Assembly: GCF_002797575.1 (NCBI RefSeq)
Contig: NZ_PGTX01000004.1
Coordinates: 62,001 to 126,000, forward strand
Direction of reading: 5' to 3'
DNA: 64,000 nt
Origin: Polynucleobacter brandtiae
Lineage (GTDB): Bacteria > Pseudomonadota > Gammaproteobacteria > Burkholderiales > Burkholderiaceae
Shown: positions 1 to 10,773 of the stretch, piece after piece
Layout: every line of letters starts with the position of its first letter
How positions within the stretch are numbered: position 1 is the stretch's first letter
The notes under the pieces: generated by a model
What the model was told of the DNA's origin: nothing
Databases searched by the model: none
Seen by the model: the letters and a program-made list of their open reading frames with translations, nothing else
Position numbers and translations under genes: made by a program

Positions 1-1179
<1,179 letters not shown>

Positions 1180-1187
<8 letters not shown>

Positions 1188-1368
1188 TGGAATAGACGTA
1201 AGCGCGTTGCTTTAACTTGGCTACTTTTGCACGGCGTTGATCTTCTGTAGTCAGTGGTACCTGGTCCCAAAGGAGGGCGCGACCCGCTTGCTGTCCTGCC
1301 TCAATATCAGGTTGCTCGGTTTTAAGCTCATTTAAGAACTGGGTAAATTCAGACTGGTACCTTGCCAT
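1180..1368 (-). CDS. DUF3460 family small protein
   Basis: This 62-residue protein belongs to a small family found in Betaproteobacteria, commonly just upstream of scpA and panC; its function is unknown. The visible pattern is MARYxSEFTQFLNELK, then an acidic stretch, GRALLWDQ and a basic C-terminus. I placed the start at the second of two adjacent ATG codons because AGGAAAT lies 4-10 nt upstream. A longer open frame reaches base 1446, but its extra N-terminus does not match the family. The end overlaps the scpA start by 8 bases, which indicates coupled translation. Confidence 0.8.
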
Positions 1369-1538
1369 CATATTTCCTAAAATGACCAAACTAATTGAGT
1401 AGCTTGCAAAAGTTATTGGGTGGCAACTAAGTGCCAAGCCCATCATTATTAACGATTTTTCCTACAAACCCATCGACTTTTTGCTTGATTACCTCAAATC
1501 TTCGTTTTTTATGGGGCCAGAGAGTTTTCAGGCTTTCT

Positions 1539-3209
1539 TTAGGTATTGGCCGCCAGTAATGCCTCAATTTGGGGGGCTTCCACCCTTGTCATGAGGTGCC
1601 GATAGGCTTTGATCGGATGCTGGCTGGAGAGCGGGGTATTTACATCATCCCAAGTCATGGATGGCACAGATAAGAACTCCTCAACTCCGGCGGTGACCTG
1701 GGGTAGGACCGGCTTGAGATAAAGGCTTAATAGGCGAAATGCCTCCAAAGTCACACTGCAAACCCTTTGTAAGTCCGCTTCACGCTCTGGATTCTTGGCG
1801 ATTTCCCAAGGTTTATTTTCATCAACAAAGGCATTGACCTTATCTGCCAACTCCATGACGGTCCTGAGTGCCTTGGCATATTCGCGTCCTTCGTAGAGCT
1901 CCGCAATTTTTTCACTTACGCCGGCAATATCTGAAAGCAGAGGGTGATGCATTGCATCATCAGAAACAATACCGCCGAAACGCTTCACCAAAAAGCCAGC
2001 ACTACGGCTAGCGATGTTGATGTACTTCCCTAATAAATCACTATTAACTCGAGCCACGAAATCTTGAAGGTTGAGATCCAAGTCCTCCATGCTGTCATTT
2101 AGTTTTGTGGCGAAGTAGTAGCGGAACCACTCTGGATTAAAGCCGCACTCCATCACACTGTGCGCAGAAATCAAAGTGCCCCGTGACTTACTCATCTTCT
2201 CGCCATCTACAGTTAAGAAGCCATGAGCAAATACATTCGTTGGCGTTCGATAACCAGCAAAGTGCAATGTCGCTGGCCAAAAAAGCGTGTGGAAATACAG
2301 AATGTCTTTACCGATAAAGTGATACTGCTCAGTAGTGGTGTCGGGTCTGACCCATTCCTCAAAATTCATCCCTTTGCTCTGGCAATAGTTGAGGAAGCTA
2401 GCGTAATAGCCAATGGGAGCATCTAGCCAGACGTAAAAATACTTGCCTGGTGCATCTGGAATTTCAAAGCCAAAGTATGGGGCATCACGAGAGATATCCC
2501 AATCCCCTAACTTACTCTCGCCAGGCTGCCCGACCCATTCCTTCATCTTATTGCGTGCTTCGGGCTGTAGAGGTGTTCTGACTTGAGTCCAATCGCGTAA
2601 GAAAGCTTCGCAACGGGGATCTGATAGTTTGAAAAAATAATGATCAGATATTTTTTTAATCGGTGTTGCACCACTCACTACGGAGAATGGATTCTTAAGA
2701 TCGGTAGGAGAGTAAGTTGCTCCGCACTTTTCACAAGAATCGCCGTATTGATCTTTAGCACCACACTTAGGGCACTCACCTTTAATAAAGCGATCGGGCA
2801 AGAACATCTCTTTTACAGGATCGTATGCCTGTTCAATTGCGCGCATTTCGATTAAGCCTGCATCGCGCAGTTTGAGATAAATACTTTTTGATAGCGTTTC
2901 ATTTTCTGGGCTATCAGTAGTGTAGTAGTGGTCAAAAGAAATGAAGAAGTCGTCAAAGTCGCGCTTATGTTCTTTCCAAACATTGGTAATAAGCTCTTTG
3001 GGGGAGATGCCTTCTTTTTCAGCCCGCAACATGATTGGTGTGCCATGGGTATCGTCAGCACCGACATAGTGAACTTCGTGGCCACGCATTCTTTGAAATC
3101 GTACCCAGATGTCAGTTTGGACATATTCCACCAAATGACCAATATGGATTTGGCCATTAGCGTAAGGAAGGGCTGAGGTAACTAGCAGGCGGCGTTTGGG
3201 GCTACTCAT
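1539..3209 (-). CDS. metG: Methionyl-tRNA synthetase, short form
   Basis: Charges tRNA-Met and initiator tRNA with methionine in the cytoplasm. This is a class I synthetase: HIGH motif at residues 22-25 and KMSKS loop at 338-342. A CPxC...CxxC zinc knuckle at Cys146, 149, 159 and 162 is typical of the MetG1 type. The anticodon-binding helical domain follows ([19 protein letters not shown] onward). At 556 residues it stops right after that domain and lacks the roughly 110-residue C-terminal tRNA-binding/dimerisation domain of the 677-residue Escherichia coli enzyme. It is monocistronic, about 170 bp upstream of the DUF3460 gene, and divergent from fdhD across 145 bp. Confidence 0.96.
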   Translation of the reverse strand: MSSPKRRLLVTSALPYANGQIHIGHLVEYVQTDIWVRFQRMRGHEVHYVGADDTHGTPIMLRAEKEGISPKELITNVWKEHKRDFDDFFISFDHYYTTDSPENETLSKSIYLKLRDAGLIEMRAIEQAYDPVKEMFLPDRFIKGECPKCGAKDQYGDSCEKCGATYSPTDLKNPFSVVSGATPIKKISDHYFFKLSDPRCEAFLRDWTQVRTPLQPEARNKMKEWVGQPGESKLGDWDISRDAPYFGFEIPDAPGKYFYVWLDAPIGYYASFLNYCQSKGMNFEEWVRPDTTTEQYHFIGKDILYFHTLFWPATLHFAGYRTPTNVFAHGFLTVDGEKMSKSRGTLISAHSVMECGFNPEWFRYYFATKLNDSMEDLDLNLQDFVARVNSDLLGKYINIASRSAGFLVKRFGGIVSDDAMHHPLLSDIAGVSEKIAELYEGREYAKALRTVMELADKVNAFVDENKPWEIAKNPEREADLQRVCSVTLEAFRLLSLYLKPVLPQVTAGVEEFLSVPSMTWDDVNTPLSSQHPIKAYRHLMTRVEAPQIEALLAANT

Positions 3210-3354
3210 GAAAAGCGGGCTTTTATAAAAAGAACAACATCAATCAAATACAGCTTTAAGAACACCAGATTATGGGCCTTGAGTTTTACTTATGCTCTAA
3301 TTTTAGTCTGCGGTTAAAGTAAACACCGATTTGAACTTAATTAAAGAGACGTTT

Positions 3355-4197
3355 ATGGCCTTGCCCCACAATATTCAGATGTCCAGCGCTTCGGTGCCCC
3401 TGGTGCATGAGGTACAGATCATGGATGAAGCCGGGCGCTTAAAGACTACCCATATCCCGGGTGAGCGACCTTTAACCATTTATTTGGATAAGCGTGAGGT
3501 TGTGACATTAATGACCTTAGGTAGTGCCCCAGAGGCTTTGGTGCTGGGCTATTTGCGCAATCAGCGCTTAGTAGAGTCCCCAGACGATATTGAGAGTATT
3601 CAGGTCGATTGGGAGACAGACTCGGCAGCGGTCAAGACCCATCGCAGTACTGTAGATATTGACGCCCTGACAAGTAAGCGGGTAGTGACTACTGGATGTG
3701 GCCAGGGCACGATGTTTGGGGGATTGATTGAGGAGATGGATCAGATACGATTGCCCGAGGGCCCTTTGCTGGCCCAGGAGGCGATTGTGAAGCTGATTGA
3801 CAGTATTCGTATGCATGACACCATTTATAAGAAATCAGGCTCAGTACACGCTTGTGCGGTGTTTGAGCGTAATGGCAATGATGATGTTCAACTGCTGCAT
3901 TTTATTGAAGACGTGGGCCGCCATAATGCCGTGGACTCCATATCGGGCCTAATGTGGCTCGCGGACAAGCCCGGCAAGGATCTGGTTTTCTTTACAACCG
4001 GACGTCTGACCTCAGAGATGGTGATTAAAGGGGCTCAGATGGGCATTCCCTTCCTGTTGACTCGTTCTGGCGTGACCCTGATGGGCCTAGAGTTGGCACG
4101 CAAAACCAACCTCACGCTGCTTTCTCGCTGTTCCGGGAAGCATTTTGAGATTTATAACGCTCCAGAGAGGGTCGTTTTTACCCCTGCATCTGAGTAA
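3355..4197 (+). CDS. fdhD: FdhD-family sulfurtransferase for formate dehydrogenase
   Basis: FdhD passes sulfur from the cysteine desulfurase IscS to the molybdenum cofactor of formate dehydrogenase. The 280-residue product has the family's conserved TTGCGQG loop (residues 112-118), the GSVHACAVF strand, the EDVGRHNAVD motif, FFTTGRLTSEMVIK and the SRSGVT-like C-terminal region. The ATG at 3355 follows AAAGAGA with good spacing; an in-frame TTG at 3331 is less likely. The reactive cysteine is Cys115, but the second cysteine of the CxxC pair known in E. coli is replaced by Gly118. No formate dehydrogenase gene is in the window, so its partner must lie elsewhere. Confidence 0.9.
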   Translation: MALPHNIQMSSASVPLVHEVQIMDEAGRLKTTHIPGERPLTIYLDKREVVTLMTLGSAPEALVLGYLRNQRLVESPDDIESIQVDWETDSAAVKTHRSTVDIDALTSKRVVTTGCGQGTMFGGLIEEMDQIRLPEGPLLAQEAIVKLIDSIRMHDTIYKKSGSVHACAVFERNGNDDVQLLHFIEDVGRHNAVDSISGLMWLADKPGKDLVFFTTGRLTSEMVIKGAQMGIPFLLTRSGVTLMGLELARKTNLTLLSRCSGKHFEIYNAPERVVFTPASE

Positions 4198-4238
4198 ATT
4201 GATGGGCATTGCCCCTGTGAAGGTTTTACAATTCGGCC

Positions 4239-4805
4239 ATGACTATTAAATCTGACCACTGGATCCGCCGTATGGGCGCGCAAGGCATGATCAGCCCATT
4301 TGAACCGGAGCAAGTTCGTATAGATGCTGCCGGCCAAAAAATTGTAAGTTACGGGACCTCTAGCTATGGCTACGACATTCGTTGTGCTGATGAATTCAAG
4401 ATCTTTACGAATATCAACAGCACTATCGTCGATCCAAAGAACTTTGATGAGCAATCCTTCGTAGACTTTAAGGGTCCGGTTTGCATCATTCCACCAAACT
4501 CCTTTGCTTTAGCGAGAACGGTAGAGTATTTCAAGATCCCTCGCAGCGTACTAACAGTGTGCGTTGGTAAGAGTACTTATGCCCGCTGCGGAATTATTGT
4601 GAATGTCACTCCATTCGAGCCTGAATGGGAGGGCTATGTGACGCTAGAATTTTCAAATACAACACCGCTACCGGCCAAGATTTACGCTGGTGAAGGTTGC
4701 GCGCAAGTATTGTTCTTTGAGAGTGACGAAGTATGTGGCACGTCCTACAAAGATCGTGGCGGCAAATATCAAGGCCAAGTCGGCGTTACTTTACCAAAGA
4801 CTTAA
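4239..4805 (+). CDS. dcd: dCTP deaminase
   Basis: Deaminates dCTP to dUTP, feeding dUTPase and thymidylate synthesis. The 188-residue length fits the Proteobacterial enzyme (about 193). Conserved blocks are visible: [13 protein letters not shown] near residues 41-53, the [10 protein letters not shown] segment with Ser112 and Arg116, and [15 protein letters not shown] carrying the catalytic glutamate at residue 137. The C-terminus DRGGKYQGQ is the nucleotide-closing lid. It lies 41 bp after fdhD and 39 bp before the decarboxylase, all on the plus strand. A perfect 6-bp hairpin (4815-4829) lies between it and the next gene; without a T-run it is unlikely to be a terminator. Confidence 0.95.
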   Translation: MTIKSDHWIRRMGAQGMISPFEPEQVRIDAAGQKIVSYGTSSYGYDIRCADEFKIFTNINSTIVDPKNFDEQSFVDFKGPVCIIPPNSFALARTVEYFKIPRSVLTVCVGKSTYARCGIIVNVTPFEPEWEGYVTLEFSNTTPLPAKIYAGEGCAQVLFFESDEVCGTSYKDRGGKYQGQVGVTLPKT

Positions 4806-4844
4806 TCTGTTGAATCGCCATATTGGCGACCTTAAAGGGTGCTC

Positions 4845-7112
4845 ATGAAATTTCGTTTCCCAATCATCATTATTGATGAGGATTTTCGTTCTGAAAATAT
4901 TTCAGGTTCTGGTATTCGTGATTTAGCTGAAGCCATTGAGACTGAGGGGATGGAAGTCATTGGTTTAACAAGTTATGGCGACCTTACATCCTTTGCCCAG
5001 CAAGCCTCTCGCGCCTCCTCATTTATTGTCTCGATTGATGATGAAGAGTTTGTAACAGACTCCGAGGATCATGACCTACCAGCACTGAATAATTTACGGG
5101 CATTTATTACCGAAGTGCGTAAACGCAATGAAGATATTCCAATCTTTTTGTATGGTGAGACTCGTACATCACGTCACATGCCTAATGACATCTTGCGCGA
5201 GTTGCATGGCTTTATTCATATGAATGAAGACACGCCTGAGTTTGTAGCTCGCCACATTATTCGAGAAGCAAAGGTTTACTTGGATTCATTGGCACCGCCA
5301 TTCTTCCGGGCCTTAACCAATTACGCTTCTGAGGGCTCTTACTCTTGGCATTGCCCTGGACACTCTGGCGGTGTTGCATTTTTGAAGAGCCCAGTTGGAC
5401 GCATGTTCCACCAGTTCTTTGGTGAAAATATGTTGCGTGCGGACGTTTGTAATGCGGTAGAGGAATTAGGTCAACTTTTGGACCATACCGGCCCTGTATT
5501 GCAAAGTGAGCGTAATGCGGCGCGGATATTTAATGCTGATCATTTATTTTTTGTCACCAACGGCACCTCCACCTCAAACAAAATTGTTTGGCACTCTACA
5601 GTAGCCCCTGGTGATGTTGTCGTAGTCGATAGAAATTGCCATAAGTCTGTGATTCACTCTATTACGATGATGGGCGCAATTCCGATCTTTTTGATGCCGA
5701 CGCGTAATCATTTGGGCATTATTGGGCCTATTCCGAAAGAAGAATTTGAGTGGAAAAATATCCAGAAGAAAATTGACGCCAATCCGTTTATTAAAGATAA
5801 GACGGTCGTACCACGTGTTATGACATTGACTCAAAGCACCTATGACGGCATTGTTTATAACGTTGAGATTATTAAAGACATGCTCGACGGCAAGGTGGAC
5901 TCTTTGCACTTTGATGAAGCTTGGTTGCCACATGCTGCTTTCCATCCTTTCTATAAGGATATGCATGCAATTGGATTGGACCGCAAGCGCACTAAGAAGA
6001 GTTTGATGTTTGCAACCCAATCAACCCATAAGTTGTTGGCGGGATTATCACAAGCATCTCAGGTGCTAGTGCAGGATGCTGAAGACACTAAGCTCGATCG
6101 TGACTGCTTCAATGAGGCTTATTTGATGCACACCTCAACTAGCCCCCAATACGCCATCATTGCATCTTGCGATGTGTCTGCGGCAATGATGGAAGCCCCT
6201 GGTGGAACAACGCTGGTAGAAGAATCTATTGCTGAAGCGATGGACTTCCGTCGCGCGATGCGTGAGGTAGATGCTAAGTTTGGTGCGGACTGGTGGTTTA
6301 AGGTCTGGGGTCCAGATCACTTAGCGGACGAGGGTATTGGCGAGCGCTCTGATTGGGTGCTGGAGCCAAATGCCAGCTGGCATGACTTTGGCAATGTTGC
6401 TGAAGATTTCAACATGCTAGATCCTATTAAGGCGACTATCGTAACGCCCGGCTTAGACATTGAGGGGAACTTCGGTTCTGTGGGTATCCCAGCTAGCATC
6501 GTTACGAAATACTTAGCTGAGCATGGCGTGATTGTGGAGAAGTGTGGTTTGTATTCTTTCTTCATTATGTTCACTATTGGCATTACTAAAGGGCGCTGGA
6601 ATACTTTGGTTACGGAGTTGCAGCAATTTAAAGATCACTTTGATAAAAATGCCCCCTTATGGAAAGTTTTGCCAGAGTTCGTAGCAAAGCATCCTCGCTA
6701 TGAGCGGGTAGGTTTGAAGGATATTTGCCAGCAAATTCATGAGTTCTACAAGGGTCGTGACGTAGCGCGTATGACTACTGAGATGTACACCTCAGACATG
6801 GTGCCAGCGATGATGCCATCAGAAGCTTGGGCCAGGATGGCGCATAAGAAAGTAGACCGTGTCCCCCTTGATCAGCTGCAGGATCGGATTACGGCGATGT
6901 TAGTGACGCCATATCCACCGGGTATTCCATTGCTAATTCCAGGCGAGCGTTTTAATAAGCGAATTATTGATTATCTCTATTTTGCGCGTGACTTCAATGC
7001 ACAATTTCCTGGGTTTGAGACCGATATTCATGGACTAGTAAAGTCCGAGACGGGTGGGCGCAGTGAATATTATGTCGATTGCGTCAGACTAGAGTCAGAT
7101 AGCACGCTGTAA
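4845..7112 (+). CDS. Arginine/lysine/ornithine decarboxylase (PLP, AdiA-like)
   Basis: A fold-type I PLP decarboxylase of the inducible arginine/lysine/ornithine family. Length (755 residues) and sequence follow E. coli AdiA closely. Residues 1-130 form the response-regulator-like wing domain. The PLP domain shows WHCPGHSGG, DRNCHKS, LHFDEAW with Asp358, and STHKLLAGLSQAS with the Schiff-base Lys396. The C-terminal domain ends with PYPPGIPLLIPGE and FPGFETD. The ATG at 4845 has AAAGGG 4-9 nt upstream; a GTG two codons earlier overlaps that site. Substrate cannot be fixed from sequence: arginine to agmatine is likeliest by similarity, lysine or ornithine possible. No antiporter (adiC/cadB) is adjacent, so a polyamine role is as plausible as acid resistance. 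Confidence 0.88.
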   Translation: MKFRFPIIIIDEDFRSENISGSGIRDLAEAIETEGMEVIGLTSYGDLTSFAQQASRASSFIVSIDDEEFVTDSEDHDLPALNNLRAFITEVRKRNEDIPIFLYGETRTSRHMPNDILRELHGFIHMNEDTPEFVARHIIREAKVYLDSLAPPFFRALTNYASEGSYSWHCPGHSGGVAFLKSPVGRMFHQFFGENMLRADVCNAVEELGQLLDHTGPVLQSERNAARIFNADHLFFVTNGTSTSNKIVWHSTVAPGDVVVVDRNCHKSVIHSITMMGAIPIFLMPTRNHLGIIGPIPKEEFEWKNIQKKIDANPFIKDKTVVPRVMTLTQSTYDGIVYNVEIIKDMLDGKVDSLHFDEAWLPHAAFHPFYKDMHAIGLDRKRTKKSLMFATQSTHKLLAGLSQASQVLVQDAEDTKLDRDCFNEAYLMHTSTSPQYAIIASCDVSAAMMEAPGGTTLVEESIAEAMDFRRAMREVDAKFGADWWFKVWGPDHLADEGIGERSDWVLEPNASWHDFGNVAEDFNMLDPIKATIVTPGLDIEGNFGSVGIPASIVTKYLAEHGVIVEKCGLYSFFIMFTIGITKGRWNTLVTELQQFKDHFDKNAPLWKVLPEFVAKHPRYERVGLKDICQQIHEFYKGRDVARMTTEMYTSDMVPAMMPSEAWARMAHKKVDRVPLDQLQDRITAMLVTPYPPGIPLLIPGERFNKRIIDYLYFARDFNAQFPGFETDIHGLVKSETGGRSEYYVDCVRLESDSTL

Positions 7113-7132
7113 TTGATGTATCTAGTTTCATC

Positions 7133-7164
7133 AAAATACCCTGCCTTTGCAGGGTATTTTTTTT
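7133..7164 (+). terminator. Rho-independent terminator after the decarboxylase gene
   Basis: A perfect 12-bp stem (AAAATACCCTGC with its complement) around a CTTT loop, ending in an eight-T run. It lies 20 bp after the decarboxylase stop. The A-run on the left also gives it a terminator form on the minus strand, so it may serve the converging dctM gene as well. Confidence 0.9.
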
Positions 7165-7222
7165 GCTATTAATAGCAACGCCATTAATGAATAAGCAAAA
7201 CTCCAAACCCGTCACTTCAGAA

Positions 7223-8758
7223 TTATTTTATTGTTGGCTTATCCAGCCGAAAGACCACCGGCGCATCGTCGCCCACGTTATTTGCTGGTATCGCTGCTGC
7301 AGGCTCTTCACTGTTCGTGAAATTAAAATCCTGGCTTTGAATAAGCGCTGCTGGCTTATCTAGTAGCGTAGTGACGAGTGCCGGAAAGGCAATGACGAGC
7401 ACCACCATAATAAGTTGCAAGCCGACCCAGGGTAGAGCACCCCAGTAAATATCGCTACTCTTGACTTCTTTAGGTGTAACTCCTCTTAGGTAAAAAAGGG
7501 CAAAGCCAAAAGGGGGATGCATAAACGAGGTTTGCATATTGACACACAGCATTACTCCAAACCATACCAATGCGGCGCTGGCCGCCGCCTGGGGATTGCC
7601 ATTCATTGAGGCAAGTAGCACAGGGGAGAGTAATTTGACAGCTACGGGCGCTAGTAGCGGAACGATGATGAAGGCAATTTCAAAAAAATCCAAAAAGAAT
7701 GCCAGAAAAAATACGAACACATTCACGGCCACTACAAATCCCACCCAGCCACCCGGTAAGTCTGAAAATAATGCTTCTACCCATTGCCCGCCATCAACAC
7801 CTTGAAATACCACTGAAAAACAGGTGGAGCCAATCAAAATAAAGACAACCATGCAAGTGATCCGCATCGTATTTTGGTAGGCCTGCTCAATGAGGCCTTT
7901 GAGGTCGGGGATGTTGGAGCGGCGTAACCAGGCCAGCGCTAAAGCACCCATTGCACCCATAGCACCCGACTCTGTGGGTGTGGCAATACCGGTCATGATA
8001 GTACCTAAGACCAAAAAGATGAGTGCTGCTGAAGGAATAATCCCGAGAAGACATTTTTTCCAAAGGCACCAACCCCTGAGCGCGAGTTGACTCTCTGGGG
8101 CGGCGGGTAAGTAGTCTGGGCGAAAGCGCGATAAGAGGAAGGTATAGAGCGCAAATAGGCCGATTTGGAGTAATGATGGCCCCCACGCACCGAGATACAT
8201 GCTGCCAACATCAGCACTACCGCTTTGAGTTTTGAGTTGATCTGCCAGAACAATGAGCACTAAGGAGGGCGGCACTAATTGCGTAATAGTCCCAGAGGCT
8301 GCTAAAACGCCCGTAGCGTAGCGCATGTTGTAACCGTAACGCATCATGACCGGCAGGGAGATCATGGCCATAGCGATCACCTGAGCAGCTACAGTGCCAG
8401 TAATTGCTCCTAAGATGAACCCCACAATAATGACTGAGTACCCTAGCCCACCCCGAACGCGTCCAAACAATTGACCCATGGAGTCCAGCATCTCTTCAGC
8501 TAAGCCGCAACGCTCTAGGATGGCGCCCATAAAGGTAAAGAAAGGAATTGCTAAGAGCAGGTCGTTAGCAAGAACCCCGCCAAAAATACGCTGCGGGATA
8601 GCCTGTAAAAAAAGCACATCAAAATAATGCTCGCTAATGGCAATGCCCGCAAAAAAAAGACCTGCGGCCATTAAAGAAAAGGCCACTGGAAATCCGATCA
8701 ACATAAATAGGATCAAGCCGCCAAACATGAGCGGCGGCATCCACTCTAATGGGATCAT
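7223..8758 (-). CDS. dctM: TRAP transporter large permease subunit (DctM family)
   Basis: The large membrane subunit of a TRAP transporter drives uptake of a small organic acid with sodium or protons. The 511-residue product is almost entirely hydrophobic, with about 12 membrane segments. It shows the family opening FGGLILFMLIGFPVAFSL, the AIPFFTFMGAILERCG motif, and the ATGVLAASGTITQLVPPS hairpin. The C-terminus has a hydrophilic tail of about 50 residues. Its ATG overlaps the dctQ stop as ATGA, so the two are co-translated. No substrate-binding dctP gene is adjacent, and the substrate is unknown; the long form resembles the mannitol/chloroaromatic-type subfamily. Confidence 0.9.
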   Translation of the reverse strand: MIPLEWMPPLMFGGLILFMLIGFPVAFSLMAAGLFFAGIAISEHYFDVLFLQAIPQRIFGGVLANDLLLAIPFFTFMGAILERCGLAEEMLDSMGQLFGRVRGGLGYSVIIVGFILGAITGTVAAQVIAMAMISLPVMMRYGYNMRYATGVLAASGTITQLVPPSLVLIVLADQLKTQSGSADVGSMYLGAWGPSLLQIGLFALYTFLLSRFRPDYLPAAPESQLALRGWCLWKKCLLGIIPSAALIFLVLGTIMTGIATPTESGAMGAMGALALAWLRRSNIPDLKGLIEQAYQNTMRITCMVVFILIGSTCFSVVFQGVDGGQWVEALFSDLPGGWVGFVVAVNVFVFFLAFFLDFFEIAFIIVPLLAPVAVKLLSPVLLASMNGNPQAAASAALVWFGVMLCVNMQTSFMHPPFGFALFYLRGVTPKEVKSSDIYWGALPWVGLQLIMVVLVIAFPALVTTLLDKPAALIQSQDFNFTNSEEPAAAIPANNVGDDAPVVFRLDKPTIK

Positions 8759-9306
8759 TGCATGGGCTTTTCGTAATGCAAATCAGCGGCTGACAAAGTA
8801 GATTTACCGTTGAGTGCGCTAATGCGTTTAATGATTTCAGATAGACCTTGCAGGCTCAGCATAAAAAAGCCAAAAGGCACTAAGAATTTAATGGGGTAGC
8901 GCACTAAACCGCCCGCATTGGGGGAATGTTCAGATACCAGCCAGGATGGATAAAACAATGAAACCCATGATAGCCAGGCAAACAAAATGCAAGCAGGCAT
9001 TAAAAACACCATCAGCCCAAATAGATCGACGTAAATACGCCCGCGATCAGAGAGTTGGGAATACATTAAATCCACCCGCACATGTTCATTGCGCTTTAGG
9101 GTGTAAGCGGCGCCAAGCATGACTGCAGCGGCGAACAGATACCACTGCAGTTCTAGTGGCCAGTTGTTACTAATGTCTAAGCTATAACGCAGCAAGGCAT
9201 TGAGCGCCGATACAACGCAAGAGAGCAAGATCATGATGCTTGCTGCCTTGCCTAGCAGCTGATTAACGCGATCAATGCTCGCTGAGAGGGTTCTCCACAA
9301 GCCCAT
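8755..9306 (-). CDS. dctQ: TRAP transporter small permease subunit (DctQ family)
   Basis: The small membrane subunit pairs with DctM. The 183-residue product has four predicted membrane helices: residues about 20-40, 53-70, 92-118 and 140-160. Family marks are LLRYSLDISNNWPLELQWYLF and the RNEHVRVDL motif between helices 2 and 3. The gene starts 5 bp after the argH stop with no clear ribosome-binding site, so translation is probably coupled to argH. It overlaps dctM by 4 bp. The partner periplasmic binding protein is not in the window. Confidence 0.88.
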   Translation of the reverse strand: MGLWRTLSASIDRVNQLLGKAASIMILLSCVVSALNALLRYSLDISNNWPLELQWYLFAAAVMLGAAYTLKRNEHVRVDLMYSQLSDRGRIYVDLFGLMVFLMPACILFAWLSWVSLFYPSWLVSEHSPNAGGLVRYPIKFLVPFGFFMLSLQGLSEIIKRISALNGKSTLSAADLHYEKPMQ

Positions 9307-9311
9307 GTGAT

Positions 9312-10730
9312 CTAGAGATCAGCGCGACCCTGTTCAATGGCTGCCAAGACCTGTGCTGGTGCTGTGCCGCCCACATGTTGACGTGAGTTCACTGAGCCCT
9401 CCACGGTGAGTAGGGCGAAGACATCATCAGACATCAGCTCGGGGCGACTATCTAAACCACAGGCAAATCGCAATTCAGAAAGGCTAAGGTCGGTCAGCAT
9501 GCATTTGCGACCCACGCAGGCTTTTACTGCATGCGCTACTGCCTCATGTGCATCTCGGAAGGCTAAACCTTTTTTTACTAAATAGTCTGCCAAGTCAGTA
9601 GCCGTTGCAAAACCTTCTTCAGCTGCTGACCTCATCACATCGGCTTTGACTTCAATATGGGGAATCATGTCTGCAAAAATACGCAAAGTATCTTGTACGG
9701 TATCGACTGCATCAAATAAAGGCTCTTTATCTTCTTGATTATCTTTGTTGTAAGCCAAAGGCTGACTCTTCATCAATGTCAATAAAGAAATTAAGTCGCC
9801 GTAAACGCGTCCTGTTTTACCTCGCGCTAGTTCAGGGACATCGGGGTTTTTCTTCTGGGGCATGATAGAGCTTCCGGTGCAAAAGCGATCCGGTAGATCA
9901 ATAAATCCAAAGCGTGGGCTGAGCCAAAGCACCAGCTCTTCTGAGAGGCGTGATACATGCATCATCAAAATAGCAGAAAACGCGCAAAATTCGATCGCAA
10001 AATCACGATCAGAAACGGCGTCTAATGAGTTTGCGCAGATGCCATCAAAGCCAAGAGTACGCGCTACTTGCATGCGATCGATTGGATAGGTAGTGCCCGC
10101 TAAGGCTGCCGCGCCTAATGGCAGGCGATTAAACCGTGCACGTAAATCTGCTAAGCGGCTGGCATCCCGACTGAACATTTCGTAATAGGCCATCAAGTGG
10201 TGGCCAAAGGTAATCGGTTGAGCGACTTGCAAATGGGTATGGCCAGGCATGATGGTTGCAGCATGCTTCTCTGCAAGATCAAGCAGTGCAGTACGTAATG
10301 ATCTTAGTGTGACCGCGATCTCATCGACGCTTCCACGCAACCAGAGTCTTAAGTCAGTCGCGACCTGATCATTGCGTGAGCGACCGGTATGCAGCCGTTT
10401 ACCAGCGTCACCGACTAACTGTGTCAGGCGGGCTTCAATATTTAAATGAACATCTTCCAGAGCCAGCTGCCATTGAAATTCACCAGCCTCGATTTCACTT
10501 TTAATCTGCGCCATGCCTTTTTGAATATCCGCTAAATCTTGCGCACTGATAATCTTTTGAGTTGCTAGCATTTGAGCATGGGCCAAGGACCCTGCGATAT
10601 CCACCATCGCAAAGCGCTGGTCAAAGCCAATCGAGGCAGTGTAACGTTGCACTAGTTCGTCAACGGGTTCGGTAAAGCGGGCCGACCAAGCTTGGGCTTT
10701 GTTGGCAAGGGAATTATTTGATGTGCTCAT
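9312..10730 (-). CDS. argH: Argininosuccinate lyase
   Basis: Cleaves argininosuccinate to arginine and fumarate, the final step of arginine synthesis. The 472-residue product is of normal length. The fumarase/aspartase signature [11 protein letters not shown] is at residues 286-296, with the catalytic serine at 287, and the catalytic histidine lies in GHTHLQ near residue 164. [12 protein letters not shown] (115-126) is also conserved. I chose the ATG at 10730 over an upstream in-frame codon at 10802, because the longer version runs into hemC on the other strand and the extension does not match the family. It is read toward dctQ-dctM with a 5-bp gap, and divergent from hemC across only 43 bp. 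Confidence 0.96.
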   Translation of the reverse strand: MSTSNNSLANKAQAWSARFTEPVDELVQRYTASIGFDQRFAMVDIAGSLAHAQMLATQKIISAQDLADIQKGMAQIKSEIEAGEFQWQLALEDVHLNIEARLTQLVGDAGKRLHTGRSRNDQVATDLRLWLRGSVDEIAVTLRSLRTALLDLAEKHAATIMPGHTHLQVAQPITFGHHLMAYYEMFSRDASRLADLRARFNRLPLGAAALAGTTYPIDRMQVARTLGFDGICANSLDAVSDRDFAIEFCAFSAILMMHVSRLSEELVLWLSPRFGFIDLPDRFCTGSSIMPQKKNPDVPELARGKTGRVYGDLISLLTLMKSQPLAYNKDNQEDKEPLFDAVDTVQDTLRIFADMIPHIEVKADVMRSAAEEGFATATDLADYLVKKGLAFRDAHEAVAHAVKACVGRKCMLTDLSLSELRFACGLDSRPELMSDDVFALLTVEGSVNSRQHVGGTAPAQVLAAIEQGRADL

Positions 10731-10773
10731 AAACGCAGTATATTGGTGAAGGTCTTCGATTATTTTAAATGTT

